Positions 11,061 to 23,400 of a stretch of 64,000 bases of DNA are shown piece after piece. The stretch's first letter is position 1; every line of letters starts with the position of its first letter. The notes below the pieces were generated by a model. That model was not told the DNA's origin. It searched no databases and saw only the letters and a program-made list of their open reading frames with translations. The stretch is taken from assembly GCA_905221605.1 (NCBI GenBank), contig CAJNDS010002836.1, forward strand, positions 106,128 through 170,127, in the 5' to 3' direction. The position numbers were made by a program, and so were the translations under genes. The DNA comes from Symbiodinium natans. Lineage: Eukaryota; Sar; Dinophyceae; Suessiales; Symbiodiniaceae.

Positions 11061-12062
11061 AGAATAGGGTTTTAGGGGCTATGCGGGCGAAAGCCTGTCG
11101 AAGTCAATAATTAAAGAAGAAGATGTCATCTGCATCCTCAGCAATAGCTCAGAGCACTGAACAGATCTACAACTTGCTGCAGATGGATTGCAGCAGTAAA
11201 AACATTGCATCATATTTCTGTGACCAAAGGTCCAGAGTCTGTACAGGAATATCATGCGACTTAGGACATCTACGTGTGAGATTCCTAGGTTCAATCGAGT
11301 AATTAAGAAGTTTCTTGCAGCAAGCACATTCTTCAGCAGGAGCCCACACAGGTTCAAGCACATGTGTGCGGAAGTCATTTCAAGAAGCTGGCTCTGTTTG
11401 AATCTTTCAAGGCAGTCTTTAAACCTGACAAGTCTTTTGCAAGCGGCATTGAAACGCCTAAGCGGTCCAGGCTTAGGTGGAAGGGCACCACGAATTTCTT
11501 GCGCAGTCATCGAATTCCATTGTTCAAGTGCGACATGGGTGATGCAAGGGATGTTTTTGTGAACCCCTTGATTGCAATCATTACGGAGATCAAAAATCTG
11601 ATCAACCCAAGGAAGGCGAAATTTGGAAGACAACCTGGGGACAGGCCAATCTTTACACAGCGGAATGGTCATAAGGCTTGCGCTAACAGTTCCAACCGCA
11701 TTACAAAATTGGACAGGGGTTGTGCGGAGAACCTGCGAATTAACACAATCCGACAGACGAGCATCAACACGAATGGCTTGTAGATCAGACGCGGCTTTCG
11801 TCAGATCCCAAGCAGGGAAGAAGTAAAGACTCTCCGAGAATGCAGCTTCGGGCGGGAAAGTTCAAGCCATTTAGCCTGTCTTTCATGGCCCACTACGAGA
11901 TGGCTAAGATCAGTATTATCGCCTTGATTTTGAAAAATGTAGGTAGTGAGAAGCCTAAATTTGTATGACGCCATGCCTACAAATTGACAATCGCGAAGGA
12001 AACTTGCAGAAGAACCGCCGCGCTGAACAAAAAGGGCAAGAGCTTGTGTCCAAGCTTTAATT
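11061..12062 (-). other. 1-kb unique island, possible decayed mobile element ORF
   Basis: This block is free of telomere-like words and visibly less GC-rich than its surroundings. The longest minus-strand frame (11,672-11,079, 197 codons) begins MTIPLCKDWPVPRL and is not a repeat translation. It has several Cys and aromatic residues but no motif I recognise. Upstream (11,680-11,900) the same strand has only short frames, which would suit a frameshifted transposon or retroelement remnant. That is a guess from composition. Confidence 0.25.
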
Positions 12063-15000
12063 TTGGAATAGGGTTTTGGGGGGAGGGGGGGGGCTTATTA
12101 TAGTACATTTATCAAGGGACCATAAGGGAATACTATTCATATACTATTCATAACTAGTACTTATTCCGACCCCTAAATGAACCAAATCGCAAATCATCTT
12201 CTTGAATCGCAATAACAGCTATCAAAGAAACAGTTCTCGTCACAATCTCAATGGCCTTGGCCATGAGGCACTGGCCGTCCGCATACCTCAGGAAGCCCGA
12301 AGCAGTCTTCGGGGCACCGGGGTCCCTCATGGTGGAGGGTTAAACAGTCCAAGGGCTTTGGGTTTAGGGTTTAGGGTTTAGAGTCCAAAGTTTCATAGGG
12401 TTGAAAGTTTCAGGGTTTGGGTGTGGGGTTCAGGGCTACTAAAGCTTGGGGCTGAAGCTTTCGTAGGGAACTCGCATCTTGTTTGGCCCGACGCGCCCCC
12501 AAAAACTGTTGCCATGGGCCGCCAAAGCCCTAAGGCCTACTACCCCTGGTTAGTAGGGAATGGGAGAATCAGGTACCCTGCATAATCCCTTCCAGGGTTT
12601 TTGTGCGCCCGTTTTCCCGTAATCGACCCCCTCCCCCGGATGGTTTCCACCCCCCCCCCATGGTATCCCCCCCAAAACCCTGCCCGTTAACCCTAAAAAC
12701 ACCACGGACCACAGCGGAGAGAGAGCGAGAGCGAGAGAGAGAGAGAGAGAAACCCCTCAACCTAAATCCCAAACCCTGAATCCTAAGCCCTAAAACCTAA
12801 ACCCACCAATGAACCGCAGAGGGGAGAAGGGTAAACCCGAAACCTTAACCGTTTAACCCTGAACCGTAAACCCAGCACAAACCACAGGGGGGAGAGGGGA
12901 AACCGTAAACCTATCATTACCCCAAACCTTGAACCCTAAACTCTAAACCCACCGTGAACCAATGGACCAAGGGGGTTAGAGTGAAAATCCTGCACTCTAC
13001 AGCCTAACCCTAAACCCTAAACCCATGAACCATGAACCAAGGGGGGGGGGGGGTACCAGGCAGGGGGGAAGGGGGCGGCTAGTGCGGCTAGGCTGGCTCA
13101 TGTATAGGGACCAGGGGGATAGAGTATATGATATAGGGTACCTCATTCCCTCATTCCCAATCAACCCAAAAGCCCAAACACCCTGTAACCCCGCAACGCT
13201 AAACACCTCAAGCCCTGTCTGACCCTAAAACCCCAGACCCTGAAGACCTTAGCTCCTACAAGCTCTGAAAACTCCAAAACACTGTAAACTGTAAGCTCTC
13301 CTAAACCCGACAAGCCCTAAAACAAAGGGTTTAGGGTACCCGCCTTAAGAGCTGTGCACATCATCCTCTGCACGAAGCCCTCAAACCCCAAAGCCTACGA
13401 ACAAGCCAACCAAATGGCCCTAACCCGAAAGGACCCGCACCCCATGCAAAACCTTAACCTCGAAAGCCCGGATCCCCTAAAACGCCTCAAGCCCCAAACC
13501 CCGCAAACCCCAAAACCACCTAAACCCTCAAAAACCCTAACCCCTAAACCCCCAAACCCCCAAAAAACCAAGCCCTGCACCCCCCCCTCACCCCTGAACC
13601 CTAAACCCTACACATCTGCGATCTGGTCCCAGGTCGCTGGATCCAGATGGGGCTCGGAGGTGGCTTCGGGGCACACTGGCAGATGAGGTCCGGCGTGCCC
13701 TGGTGAGGGTTGAGGGTTCAAGGTTTAGGGTTGATGGTTTAGGGTTTAGGGTTCAGGGTTCAAGGGCTTTAAGGTTGAGGGTTGAGCGTTTAGGGTTTCG
13801 GGTCTAGGGTGTAGGTCCCATGCCTTCATTGAGGTCAAGGGTACAGGATTTCGGGTTTGGACTCAACATGAGGATCCCGATCAACTCCCTGATAGAGGAG
13901 GTTCACTTGTCGCGAGCTACCCAGGAGAAGAAAGCTGGGAAAGATGCTCGCCCTTGAAGGTTGAGGGTTGAGGGTTGGGGGTTGAGGTTTAGAGCTCAGG
14001 GTATTGAGGTTTGCCCAAAAAGAGCCGCGCCTGATATTCCTGGTTGCATCGTAGCGGAGTCAGGACTTCGCAGCCGTCGCTTAAGTCCTCCCACCTCAGC
14101 TCGAGTTTAGGCTTCGGGCGCCTCCGTCCCTTCACCGTCGTATAGGGGGGCCTTTGTGAAGATACTGTAGACAATGCCAGCTTCTGAGAACGAACTCCAT
14201 GCTGGATATCAGTTCTTGTTAAGTAGATGGTGCGGATACTCAGACAAGAGCCGACACTCAAGAAGGCTGGCTTCTTCAACACACCCCCAGACATACAGAG
14301 AGAAAGAGCGAACAAGCGAGCGAGAGAGACAGAAACGTGTCGAGTCAGAATCCGTGAGAAAGCCATCAATGCTAGTCCTTTTGCACGCAATTGTTAGGCT
14401 TGCAGGTCCCTTTACCCCCTCCCAAACCCCCTCCACCTGAACCTTCAACCCGTTTTCAGCCCCCAGTGGATAGGACCCCAGCGCTGCGACGCAGAGCAGT
14501 TGGTGACTGTTGCAGTACTGCTCGCAGGTCCTGCAGAACGCCAGGAGCTCGGGTGACTTCGATTTCGACGCCCCCATTTTGTTCGAGATTTTGAGGTTTT
14601 TGAGGCTTAGAGCCTTTTCGGTTACCACAAAGGAGGGCCATAATTTTCAACAAGCCCGTTTAGGGTCCAAGGGGTGGCACCATCCGAAGGTTCTTTTGGT
14701 GGTAGGAAGGGATTTTCGGAGATGCTCAACGGCACTTGACAAAAATCACCAACATCAACCCAGCTATGCCATCCAACAGCCAGCGAGAAACAGATGATCA
14801 AGGACCGATAAAGAAAAGTTCGCGCGAGGCGGCATAGTAAAGCGACTCGCTCTCGCATGGCCAAACCTTGCGTTCCGTTCCGTTGCGGTCCGTTTCCTCT
14901 CTTCCAGCTGCTCGGGCTCGGGAGTCTCATTTAGCCCCCTCACCTCTGGACATAGAAACCCAAAGCTTCGGCTGTTGGGAACAAGGGCCCTTAACTTTCA

Positions 15001-15267
15001 GAACCCCCACCCCACATGAGGCAAGAGCACCTGCATCGAGGGGCTTCCAGGGCCTCTCTGATGCAGGGGGGGCCTAATTAGGGCTGGAATGTGGAGGGCA
15101 CGCTATACCTTAAACCCTATACCCTACACTTTAACCCCCTAAACCCTCATTGCAATTTTCAGGTCCGCGCCTGCCCAGCATCCCCGAGGCCAGCACGGTG
15201 CAGCCATCGTCGGAGCAAGTCTGGAGAACGTCGCCCAGGGCCGCACAGGCACCTTGAAGAGACTACA
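12063..15267. other. Unassigned stretch with telomere-like words
   Basis: Degenerate CCCTAAA/CCCCAAA words are dense at 12,750-13,020, 13,190-13,330 and 13,480-13,610; GGGTTGA/TTTAGGG words at 13,705-13,800 and 13,955-14,000. A GAGA run lies at 12,717-12,750. Minus-strand 12,240-12,345 is open and GC-rich (contains Y-A-D-G-Q-C-L-M-A-K-A-I-E) after an AG and may be an exon. The unique block 14,160-15,080 has frames on both strands with no recognisable product. Confidence 0.3.
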
Positions 15268-15294
15268 TACATACGTACATACATACATACATAT

Positions 15295-15332
<38 letters not shown>

Positions 15333-15335
15333 GTG

Positions 15336-15370
<35 letters not shown>

Positions 15371-15405
15371 GTACACGTACATGTATATACATATACATAT
15401 CTTGT
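15268..15405. repeat. TA/CATA microsatellite
   Basis: CATA-type tetramers (15,268-15,290) run into (TA)n with short GTGTA and ACGTACACGTAC interruptions. The tyrosine/isoleucine-rich frames on both strands are repeat translations. Confidence 0.95.
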
Positions 15406-15550
15406 GTACATGAGAAGGGTCGCCAGGGTTTGGTTGGCATTTTGGGCTTCACAGGTGGGAGAGTTCTTAAGTGGCACCACTCGCAGGACAGCCCAAACAG
15501 GTGCTTCGTAGCCCGAAACCCTAAACTCTCAACCCTTGACCCTTAAATGG

Positions 15551-15612
15551 CACCTTCAGTCGTCGTCGTGGTGGTCGTTGCGGGCGTTGTCGAGGTGGTC
15601 GTCGTGGTCAAG
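15551..15612 (-). CDS. Candidate Thr-rich exon
   Basis: On the minus strand the frame is five Thr, then S-T-T-P-A, then seven Thr, then E-G-A-I and a stop. Codons alternate ACC, ACG, ACT and ACA. It matches the style of the Thr-rich stalk at 56,720-56,888. The other two frames are His/Asp-rich or Pro/Arg-rich. The gene it would belong to is not identified. Confidence 0.35.
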
Positions 15613-16088
15613 CATGGGATCTCCTGAGGACTGGCAGCTCATCTGCGTCTAGAGCTCCTCTTCCACTCCGCATTCCACCCTCTCTGGCTTCCACGGAGCC
15701 CTGCAGGTCACATGTACTCCTTCAACACTCAACCCTGGACCCCCGTACACCAAACCTCAGCCCGACCATTCCCAAAGGTGACCTCCCCGCCTCAGGGCCG
15801 AAAATTTTTAGGCTCCGCAAAACAGCCTTGATTCCCGCGGGGGGGCGGGGGTCTGATGCCTAAGCTGTGCGAAGCATCCTCGAACGATCCAGATCCGCAG
15901 AATCGGCACTCCACGTTTTTGCCTGAGATCCAGAGGCGGCGTTCACGGAGGGGCCTTTGGGAGGAACTTTGGGCCCCCCGTAAGCCCCAAGCCAAAGACG
16001 TTGCCTGCTGTAGCAGCTCCTCCCCTAAACCCACCCTGAACCCTACACAGTTGAGAAACCAGATTCCCTCAAAAAGATATCACCGTAG

Positions 16089-16102
16089 CTTGAGCCAAAA
16101 AG
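16089..16102 (-). other. Dinoflagellate spliced-leader-like 3' end
   Basis: The minus strand reads CTTTTTGGCTCAAG. Its last 12 bases, TTTTGGCTCAAG, equal the 3' end of the conserved 22-nt dinoflagellate trans-spliced leader; the bases further 5' (ACT against CCA) do not match. In dinoflagellates, leader remnants in the genome mark genes that returned from mRNA by retroposition. A chance match of this length in 64 kb is unlikely but possible. Confidence 0.35.
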
Positions 16103-16257
16103 TACCCCCTGGCCACTGTTCTTTGTTACTGGTTGCCTACATTGTGCTTGTGGAGGTTCCAGGGGCGCGCGTGAAAGGTATTTGAGGGCCCAAACAAGGC
16201 AGCCGCTCTGAAGGGGGCAAGCCCCTATGAAAGCTGGATGATCTCCAGGCTTCCCAG

Positions 16258-16492
16258 GGTTTAGGGTTTAGGGTTTGGGGTTTGGGGTTTAGGGTTTAGG
16301 GTTTAGGGTTTAGGGTTTGGGGTTTGGGGTTTAGGGTTTAGGGTTTAGGGTTTAGGGTTTAAGGGTTAAGGGTTAAGGGTTAAGGGTTTAGGGTTTAGGG
16401 TTTAGGGTTTAGGGTTTAGGGTTTAGGGTTTAGGGTTTAGGGTTTAGGGTTTAGGGTTTAGGGTTTAGGGTTTAGGGTTTAGGGTTTAGGGC
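16258..16492 (+). repeat. Interstitial (TTTAGGG)n array with TTTGGGG and TTAAGGG variants
   Basis: About 33 heptamers. Blocks of TTTGGGG (two places) and GGGTTAA (one place) are embedded as short homogeneous runs, which looks like local amplification of single variants. Confidence 0.95.
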
Positions 16493-17474
16493 CTAAACCC
16501 GAGGCGCCATCAGCGAAACAGCCGAGCTTGCCGAAATGGCACAGCGGCTCCCAGTAATACCTTCAGGCGGGCTCTTGATTCTGTGGCCTTCTTGCGAAGG
16601 TTCGAGGTTCTCCAGTAACCGAAAGAGAAGGGAATGCGTCTCGTTACCTTGTGGCCACTCCCCGGAAACAAGTGGGACACGCCTTTGAACCCGAGGCGTA
16701 TCCAAGCGCCAGACCCGGATGTTTGAGGCGGAAGCGCCTTGGACCCTCAAACCGATCATGTCTACTGCAGCCTGTATGATCACTAAAACGAACATGGTAT
16801 GTAATTCTAATATTGTCTTACGATGGTTGGGGGGATGACCTCTGCCTGTCGCGACAGCTTAAGACAACGACTTGAAGCCGTGGTGCCCGATCGCGGGCGG
16901 GTTCGGAAACTCGCAGGCCCCAGCCACGCCCGTCTTCCCGGTGCAATCGTACCTTGATCCGGGGGGGTTTAGGCCCTGACGGCTGCTGCGGTTGCGGATT
17001 GGTCTCCCATGCTCGAGGAAACTGCATGTCGTGTCGGTCCATCTACCCCTCGTCCGGACCACTTGGCTGCTGCGCTACATGCAAAGACTCAGACATCTTG
17101 CACCAGACTTCCCAACCGTTTCGCGGATTTTGCGTATTGCGGACAACTTCGGGTACCAAAACGCCCACAGTCTAAAACTCCTAAAGCCCCATCTCCAAAA
17201 ATCGAAAAGAAAACTACACCTCCTGGGTACGCGCAACAAACTTCCCCCAACTCCGAACCCTAAAATGTCCCTAAAACCTCAACTTTCCTAAGCTCTAAAT
17301 CCAAACCCATAAACCCTATGACCTAGTAAACCCTATTGGGAACCCTATAAACCCTGCAAAATCTCTAAACCCTGTATCCTTCTTCACGACACCGACCCTC
17401 CACAAAGGCCAGAAAGCCCAACATACCCGATCAGACCCGCCCCAGCCAACCTCAAGTTCCCCCAACAACCCGGC

Positions 17475-17600
17475 TTAGGGTCTAGGGTTTAGGGTTTAGG
17501 GTTTAGGGTTTGGGGTTTGGGGTTTAGGGTTTAGGGTTTAGGGTTTAGGGTTTAGGGTTTAGGGTTCAGGGTTCAGGGTTCAGGGTTTAGGGTTTAGGGC
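17475..17600 (+). repeat. Interstitial (TTTAGGG)n array
   Basis: About 17 heptamers with runs of TTTGGGG and TTCAGGG variants, again clustered by type. Confidence 0.9.
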
Positions 17601-19359
17601 GGGGTGTAGGGCTTAGTGTCTCAGACGCCATTTTTCCCCTCCCTGGTTAGCTGAGGAACCGCTTGCCCAAGTCGCAGGTGGACGCCTCCACGAGGCCACC
17701 CTTTTCCCCCGCCACTAAAAGCCTAAACCCCAAACTCTGAACTCCAAACACAAAAGTCTAAACCCTACACCCAGAACTGCTTCTTCCTTTCAGTGGTAGG
17801 GCCCAGGGGGCTTGCACTTCGTTGTGAGGTTTCGAAGAGGGTGAGGCACTTGAGGGGTTTAGGTTTATAGGGTTATAGGGTTTTGGGGTTTAGGGCGCTC
17901 AAGACCCAAGTGCGGAACAACCGTATCCGGTAAGCAGCAACATTGCTGCAGCAAACAAGGCTTTGCTTGAAGGTTGTATATCCTCTGTGTGCACGGCGCA
18001 TACAACAATGCACAAGGCCAGATGTTTTGGCTGAAGACCTGGCGGGGGGGGGGGGCTCGAGATGCCGCAGTGCCGGCATGGAACGCAGCCTGTCCATGTT
18101 AACCGCCGGGCGCGCTCGAAATCCTCATTTTCCCATGCTTCATACTTGCGAGAGCACTGCCAAGGCCTCACGATATTGCAAAACCAAAGTTGCAAAAACT
18201 ACTAATCGCGCCTTAGGCTGCACGGTAGCAAGCGCTGAGCCCGATACCCACGCCCCAAACCTCAAATGAACCCGAAACCCTAAACAAAAGGGGCCCCGCC
18301 TTCACCGTGGATGCCGAGGGGCCTGGGTTCTTTGCAGGACCGTCGCTCTATAGGGCCTTTAACGCCTTGACATGCCTTGACTTGGCAAAGATCCTAAGGA
18401 ACACTTAAAGAACACTGCATGTCGAGTGCACGAGCCTACTCCCTTTCAAGTCCCAGTGGCAGGTCCTCGTCCCTCCTGGTGTCGGACAGCACTCGGAGCC
18501 TTGGGCGACCCGAGCAAGTTAACACCATACCCCGACCTTCCCGCACTGCCCAAGTATTCAAGCAAGGCTGCTTGAATGCGCCTTATTTCAGTGAGGACCT
18601 AAACCCTAAGTCCGACAGCCTTTGTGCGTGGAGGAATTCGGGCCCTGAACCTGACCCTCCACCCTCCTGAAACTGCCTGGGCCCGCCTCGGCACTGGTCC
18701 GTGCAGCTTCCGTCCGGGCAGCAAGGCACCTAAGGCTGGCAGAACAGAGTATTTTGAGCCCCCCGGCCCAACATGAGGCCCAAGTTCGCCTCTGACTCGC
18801 CAAATCTTTGCCCTTTTGCTCAGCTTTTTCGGTTTTGGGAGGAACGCTGGCCTCATCCCAGGACCCACAAGTGCACAACCCACCCTGCAAAACAGCAAAC
18901 AACCTTGTCCCCAAACCCCCCAAACCCCTGCCACACCCAAACCCCGACGCTGCTGAAAACCCCAAGGAAGGACCCACTATCTCACATCATTCTAGGGTTT
19001 AGGGCCTTGGAGTTTAGGGTTTAGGGTTTAGGGTCTAGGGCCTTAGCGGCCTGAGGGGCCTTAAACCCACACCCCAAAGCACATCCCAGAAAAGCCCACC
19101 GGGCCTCCGATTCGAGAGCGCAAGTGCCCGGAGCCGTCGTTGTTACCTGACGTGGCGCGTCGAACTTGAGGGTGTAAGGCCTCCAACCCTACACTCCCTA
19201 AACCCAAACCCTAAACCCTAAACCCTAAACCCTATAAACCCTAAACGCGAAGAACCATGAAGCTGCGTCCGGCGGCCGACAGCGTCGTGGCGCCCGAAGT
19301 GGTGGTCTTGACCAGGCTCGAGGCCTGCTGTGCTGATTATTAGGGGTTGCGTGAGGGGT

Positions 19360-19495
19360 TTAGGGCGTAGGGTGTAGGGTTTAGGGTTTAGGGTGTAGGG
19401 TGCAGGGTTTAGGGTGTTGGGTGTAGGGTGTAGGGTGTAGGGTGTAGGGTGTAGGGTGTAGGGTGTAGGGTGTAGGGTGTAGGGTGTAGGGTTCG
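19360..19495 (+). repeat. (GGGTGTA)n 7-bp tandem array
   Basis: GGGTGTA repeats with a few GGGTTTA units on the left. The frame rich in Thr-Leu-His-Pro across it on the minus strand is repeat translation. Confidence 0.9.
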
Positions 19496-19697
19496 GGTTT
19501 AGGGGTCCAGGGTGTGGTGTTAGGGTGTCTAAGGTCTTTCGGCCCATGATACATTCCTCACTTGCAGAGGAGCCGTGGTAAGCCCTACCCCATTAGGCCC
19601 CTAACCCAAAACCCCAAACTTAAACCATAGACCCCAAAACCCTAAACCCTAAACCCTGTTCAAACCCTAAACCCCCAAACCTTTTCAAACCCTGCAC

Positions 19698-19798
19698 TTG
19701 GGATGTTCCCCCTTACACTCAGAGTCCTTAACAGGGATTAGAAAAGGGGGTACTATAATCCCTGTGAAGGACTGTTAGTATATTGGGAGACATCCCAA
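19698..19798. mobile_element. Foldback MITE, copy 2 (101 bp)
   Basis: Begins TTGGGATGTTCCCCC and ends GGGAGACATCCCAA. The arms continue inward (AGTCCTTAACAGGGATTA against TAATCCCTGTGAAGGACT) around GGGGGTACT, which both copies share. Compared with copy 1 at 30-129 it has scattered substitutions. No 8-bp flanking duplication is visible, so the insertion is older or the flank has changed. Confidence 0.75.
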
Positions 19799-20019
19799 CC
19801 CAAACGCAAACCATAAACCCCAAACCCCAAACCCTAAACCCCAAACCCTAAACCACCCTAAACCCCAAACCTTTTCCCTCAACCCTGAACCCCAAACCTT
19901 TAAGACCCTGCCCTCCCGCCCCCCCTGGCGGGCCTCGAAAGCCTGCGTGAGGCACGACACGCTGGGGGCGGTCCAGGGAGCGCGGCCCTGCACCCCTCAG
20001 CGTCGGAGAGCGACATGGG

Positions 20020-20175
20020 ATTTAGGGTTTAGGGTTTAGGGCTTAGGGTTTAGGGTTTAGGGTTTCAGGCTTAGGGTTTAGGATTTAGGGTTTAGGGTTT
20101 AGGGGTTGGGGTTTAGGGTTTAGGGTTTAGGGTTCAGGGTTCAGGGTTCAGGGTTTAGGGTTTAGGGTTCAGGGT
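20020..20175 (+). repeat. Degenerate TTTAGGG/TTCAGGG array
   Basis: About 20 telomere-type heptamers with TTCAGGG and TTAGGGG variants, lying 3' of the last exon I can assign to the G8 gene. Confidence 0.85.
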
Positions 20176-20443
20176 TGCGAAAGCGAGTTGGGTGGCCACG
20201 GCAGCTGCGGCCAGGGGATTTACAGTTCCACGATGGTAAAGGAGATCCCAAAACCTTCAACCCCAAATGGCCAGCAATACGAGCACTCGGGCAACCTTCT
20301 CCGACACCCTTCAAGTCTAAGTTTTCTAAACCCTAAACCTTAAACCCTAAACCCTAAATCCTAAACCCTGAACCCTAGGCCCCAAACCGAAACCCTAAAC
20401 CCTAAGCCCTAAACCCTAAACCCTAAAACTTCGCTCCAGATAT

Positions 20444-20485
20444 CTGCGAGGAGCCCAACCAGCTCCGGTCGTCTGCGGCCGCCAC
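20444..20485 (-). CDS. G8 gene, exon (3' region)
   Basis: Follows GCGAG|GT and reads [16 protein letters not shown]. It continues in frame from the exon at 20,797-20,853. The right boundary is fixed by the acceptor; the left end is approximate. A further candidate (A-A-V-A-T-Q-L-A-F-A) lies at about 20,165-20,205. Confidence 0.45.
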
Positions 20486-23400
20486 CTCGCAAGGGGTAGC
20501 AAGGCTTGAGGGTTTAGGGTCTAGGGCTTGGGGTTTAGGATCTTGGGGTTTAGGGTTTAGGGTTAGGCTTTAGGGCTTAAGGGTTTAGGGTTTAGGGTTC
20601 AGGGACTTTTGAAACCTTGAACACCAAACACCAAACCCCCAAACCATCAACCCCAAAAAAGCAAACCCCGGGTCGAGGTCTCCTACTGGCTCTTAGTAGG
20701 GAATGAGGGAATGAGGCCCCTGGATGTACCCTGTAAGGGCTGAAAAAGGGCCCTGATTCCCCTCATTCCCGGTCTAAGAACCAGCAAGTGGTGGGCCTGG
20801 CAGGTGTAGTTGCCGACGGTGAGGACGACGGCCTCCTTGAGCCCACTGACTTCCTGCACAGCACTTGAAGCTCGGAGAGGGGGGGGCTGAAAGGGATTAC
20901 TTGGAGGTTCATGGTCGTTGTAAGTAGGGTTTTAAGTATATACCCTTAATATAGTTATCTAAGTCATTATTCATGAACCTTCTAGTAGGCTTTAGTTCAG
21001 GGTTCGGGGTCTAGGGCTTAGGGTCGTAGGACCAAACCTAGACAGCATTAAGAATCATAATCGTGCTTAGGCCCCCTTTTCGATCATGTGGTTATCGAAA
21101 GAAATAACTTTGTGGAACCCTCACTACAAGGCGGCTTTTTCCATTGTTTGGAGGACCTCGCAGCTCTGCCGCAACACCCTGGCCGCCCGGCTCGGAGCCC
21201 ATGGTTTCGGGCTGTTTCGGGTTCAGGGGTTACTTTGGGTAGATATAAGTGGGGTTTTTAATATAAAAATAGCTGGCTATGACCCTTTTTAATGTACTTA
21301 GAACTCACTGATAACTGCCCAGGAATCTGCCAAGGAGGGGTTTGGGGGGGGGAGGGAAGAGCGCCTCCAGCACGACGTCCGACAGCTCGGTCGCCATGTC
21401 GCCGCGGAAGTCGCCTGACACTTCCGCAGGGTTTGGGGTTTAGGGTTTCGGGGTTTAGGGTTTAGGGTTTAGGGTTCAGGGTTTAGAGTTTAGGCTTTTG
21501 GGTTGAGGGCCCTAACCTGGCAATTTTGTTGATTTGCGGGCATGCGGGAGGGCCCGGTACCTCTTACAAAGGAAGTGACATTACCTTGATTTGTGATTCC
21601 ATGCCGGGCATCCGGTAGAATCGTTTTCAGGCAGCTCCCCGAAGCAAGAGGCCCCTAACAAGTCCAACACAAACCTAAGGATCACCCCAGCATCCCCAAA
21701 ACACCTCCCAAACCCTAAAGCCCCAAAACACCCTATCCCGAACCCCAAACCCTAAAACCCCAAACCCCACAACCCCAAACCCTAAACCCCAAAACCCTTA
21801 ACCCCAAACCCTAAACCCTAAACCCTAAACCCCAAACCCCAAACCCCAAACCCTTAACCCAAACCCCCAAAGCCCGAAGGCCTGCCAAGCTGTAGTTGAA
21901 GCCAAGCGCGACCACTGCGCCATACCCGCGATGCATGGGCTCCCAGAGCAGCTTGCCCGCGTTCATGCCCTGACAGGTGGGTTTAGGGTTTAGGGTTTAG
22001 GGTTTAGAGACTCACATGCCCAAGAATTCGAGAGTTCGTCTGGGGTGCTCAGCACACAGACATGCGTTCACACACGTGCCGGGGGGTCGCGGCCTTGACG
22101 ATGGTGCTGTTGTTGGGCTCAACATCGTAACCAGGACCTCGGAAACAGTTTTCGAAAAGGTCTTCACGCGAGCGGCGTTATCGAAACTACTTTCGACATC
22201 CTGTCTCTGTCTCAAGCTGTTCCAACACAAAGTCGATGTCAGATCGTGTTCTGCACACAATCTGACCATTCGCGTTGAACAAGTCCGAACAACCACCGGT
22301 TCTGCGACTCATCGATGGCACATATCGGCACCGACAGGCAGAGAAGCTACTGCAGTTTGATTTGCACGCTGCTAGGGTGGCTTCTTTGATGACCAAGATC
22401 TCCGATCCCTTGCAGTCGACCTCAACGCTTTTCACTTCTTTGTGGTGAAGTGACACGCACCGGCTGTGCAAGAGCACTGATAAACCCGCAGAATGACCAC
22501 GTCGTACACAAGTCACAACGAGCATCCCAGTCCTTGTACAAGTCGCAGTCATCACACCTGCTTGCGGCAACTTGCGGCAACCTGCGGCCTGCAATCGGAA
22601 CGCCTCTCGTCAGCCGGGGAGTAACAATCCTTGCCACGATGCTCTGTCACTTCCATCAGGCTGCCGAAGCCCTCCTTGATGGGCATCGGAACAAAACTGT
22701 CGTCTGCCGATATGGCCCCGCTCATGCCTCTCACGCCCAAAGCCACTAGCACCGCAAGGTTCGAGTTTAGGATTTAGGGTTTTGGGGTTTTGGGTTTTTT
22801 GCGTTTAGGGTTTAGGTTTTAGGGTTTAGGGCTTAGGGTTTAGGTTTTAGGGTTTGTCCATCCCTATGCCAACACACCCCTCGCTGCATGCATGTGCCGA
22901 ATCCCTGAACCTCATACACCGTAAACCCTATGTACTATTTATGGATGTGTACCTATACATATACATGTACATGTACATGTATGTGCATGTATGTGCATGT
23001 ATATGTATATATATATATATACACACATATACATATACACATACATATACATGTACATATACATATACATATACATAGACATATACATATGCATATACAT
23101 ATACATATTTTTTCTGTGTATATATGTATATGTATATATGTATATATGTATGTATATATGTATATATGTATATATGTATATATGTATCTCCCTCCAAGAG
23201 AGATGCTGAGGCCCGGGCCCTTCAGCTGCAAATCCCCCAGGTCCGCGCTCCAGAGATTTAGGCGCCGCACCTGGCGGAGGGGGGGGGGGGGCATCTGAAA
23301 GATGAGGCTTGGGGTCCTAGGGTTTATGGTTTAGGGTTTAGGGTTTAGGGTTTCGGGTTTCGGGTTTAGGGTTTAGGGTTTAGGGTTAAGGGTTTAAAGC

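Larger units (their letters stand above)
15613..19697. other. Unassigned stretch with several telomere-type arrays
   Basis: Unique islands (15,640-16,200, 16,500-17,240, 17,880-18,270, 18,300-18,800, 19,085-19,170, 19,240-19,340) separate telomere-like arrays. Minus-strand 19,250-19,330 reads A-S-S-L-V-K-T-T-T-S-G-A-T-T-L-S after CAGCAG, exon-like but unassigned. Arrays of note are listed separately. Confidence 0.3.
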
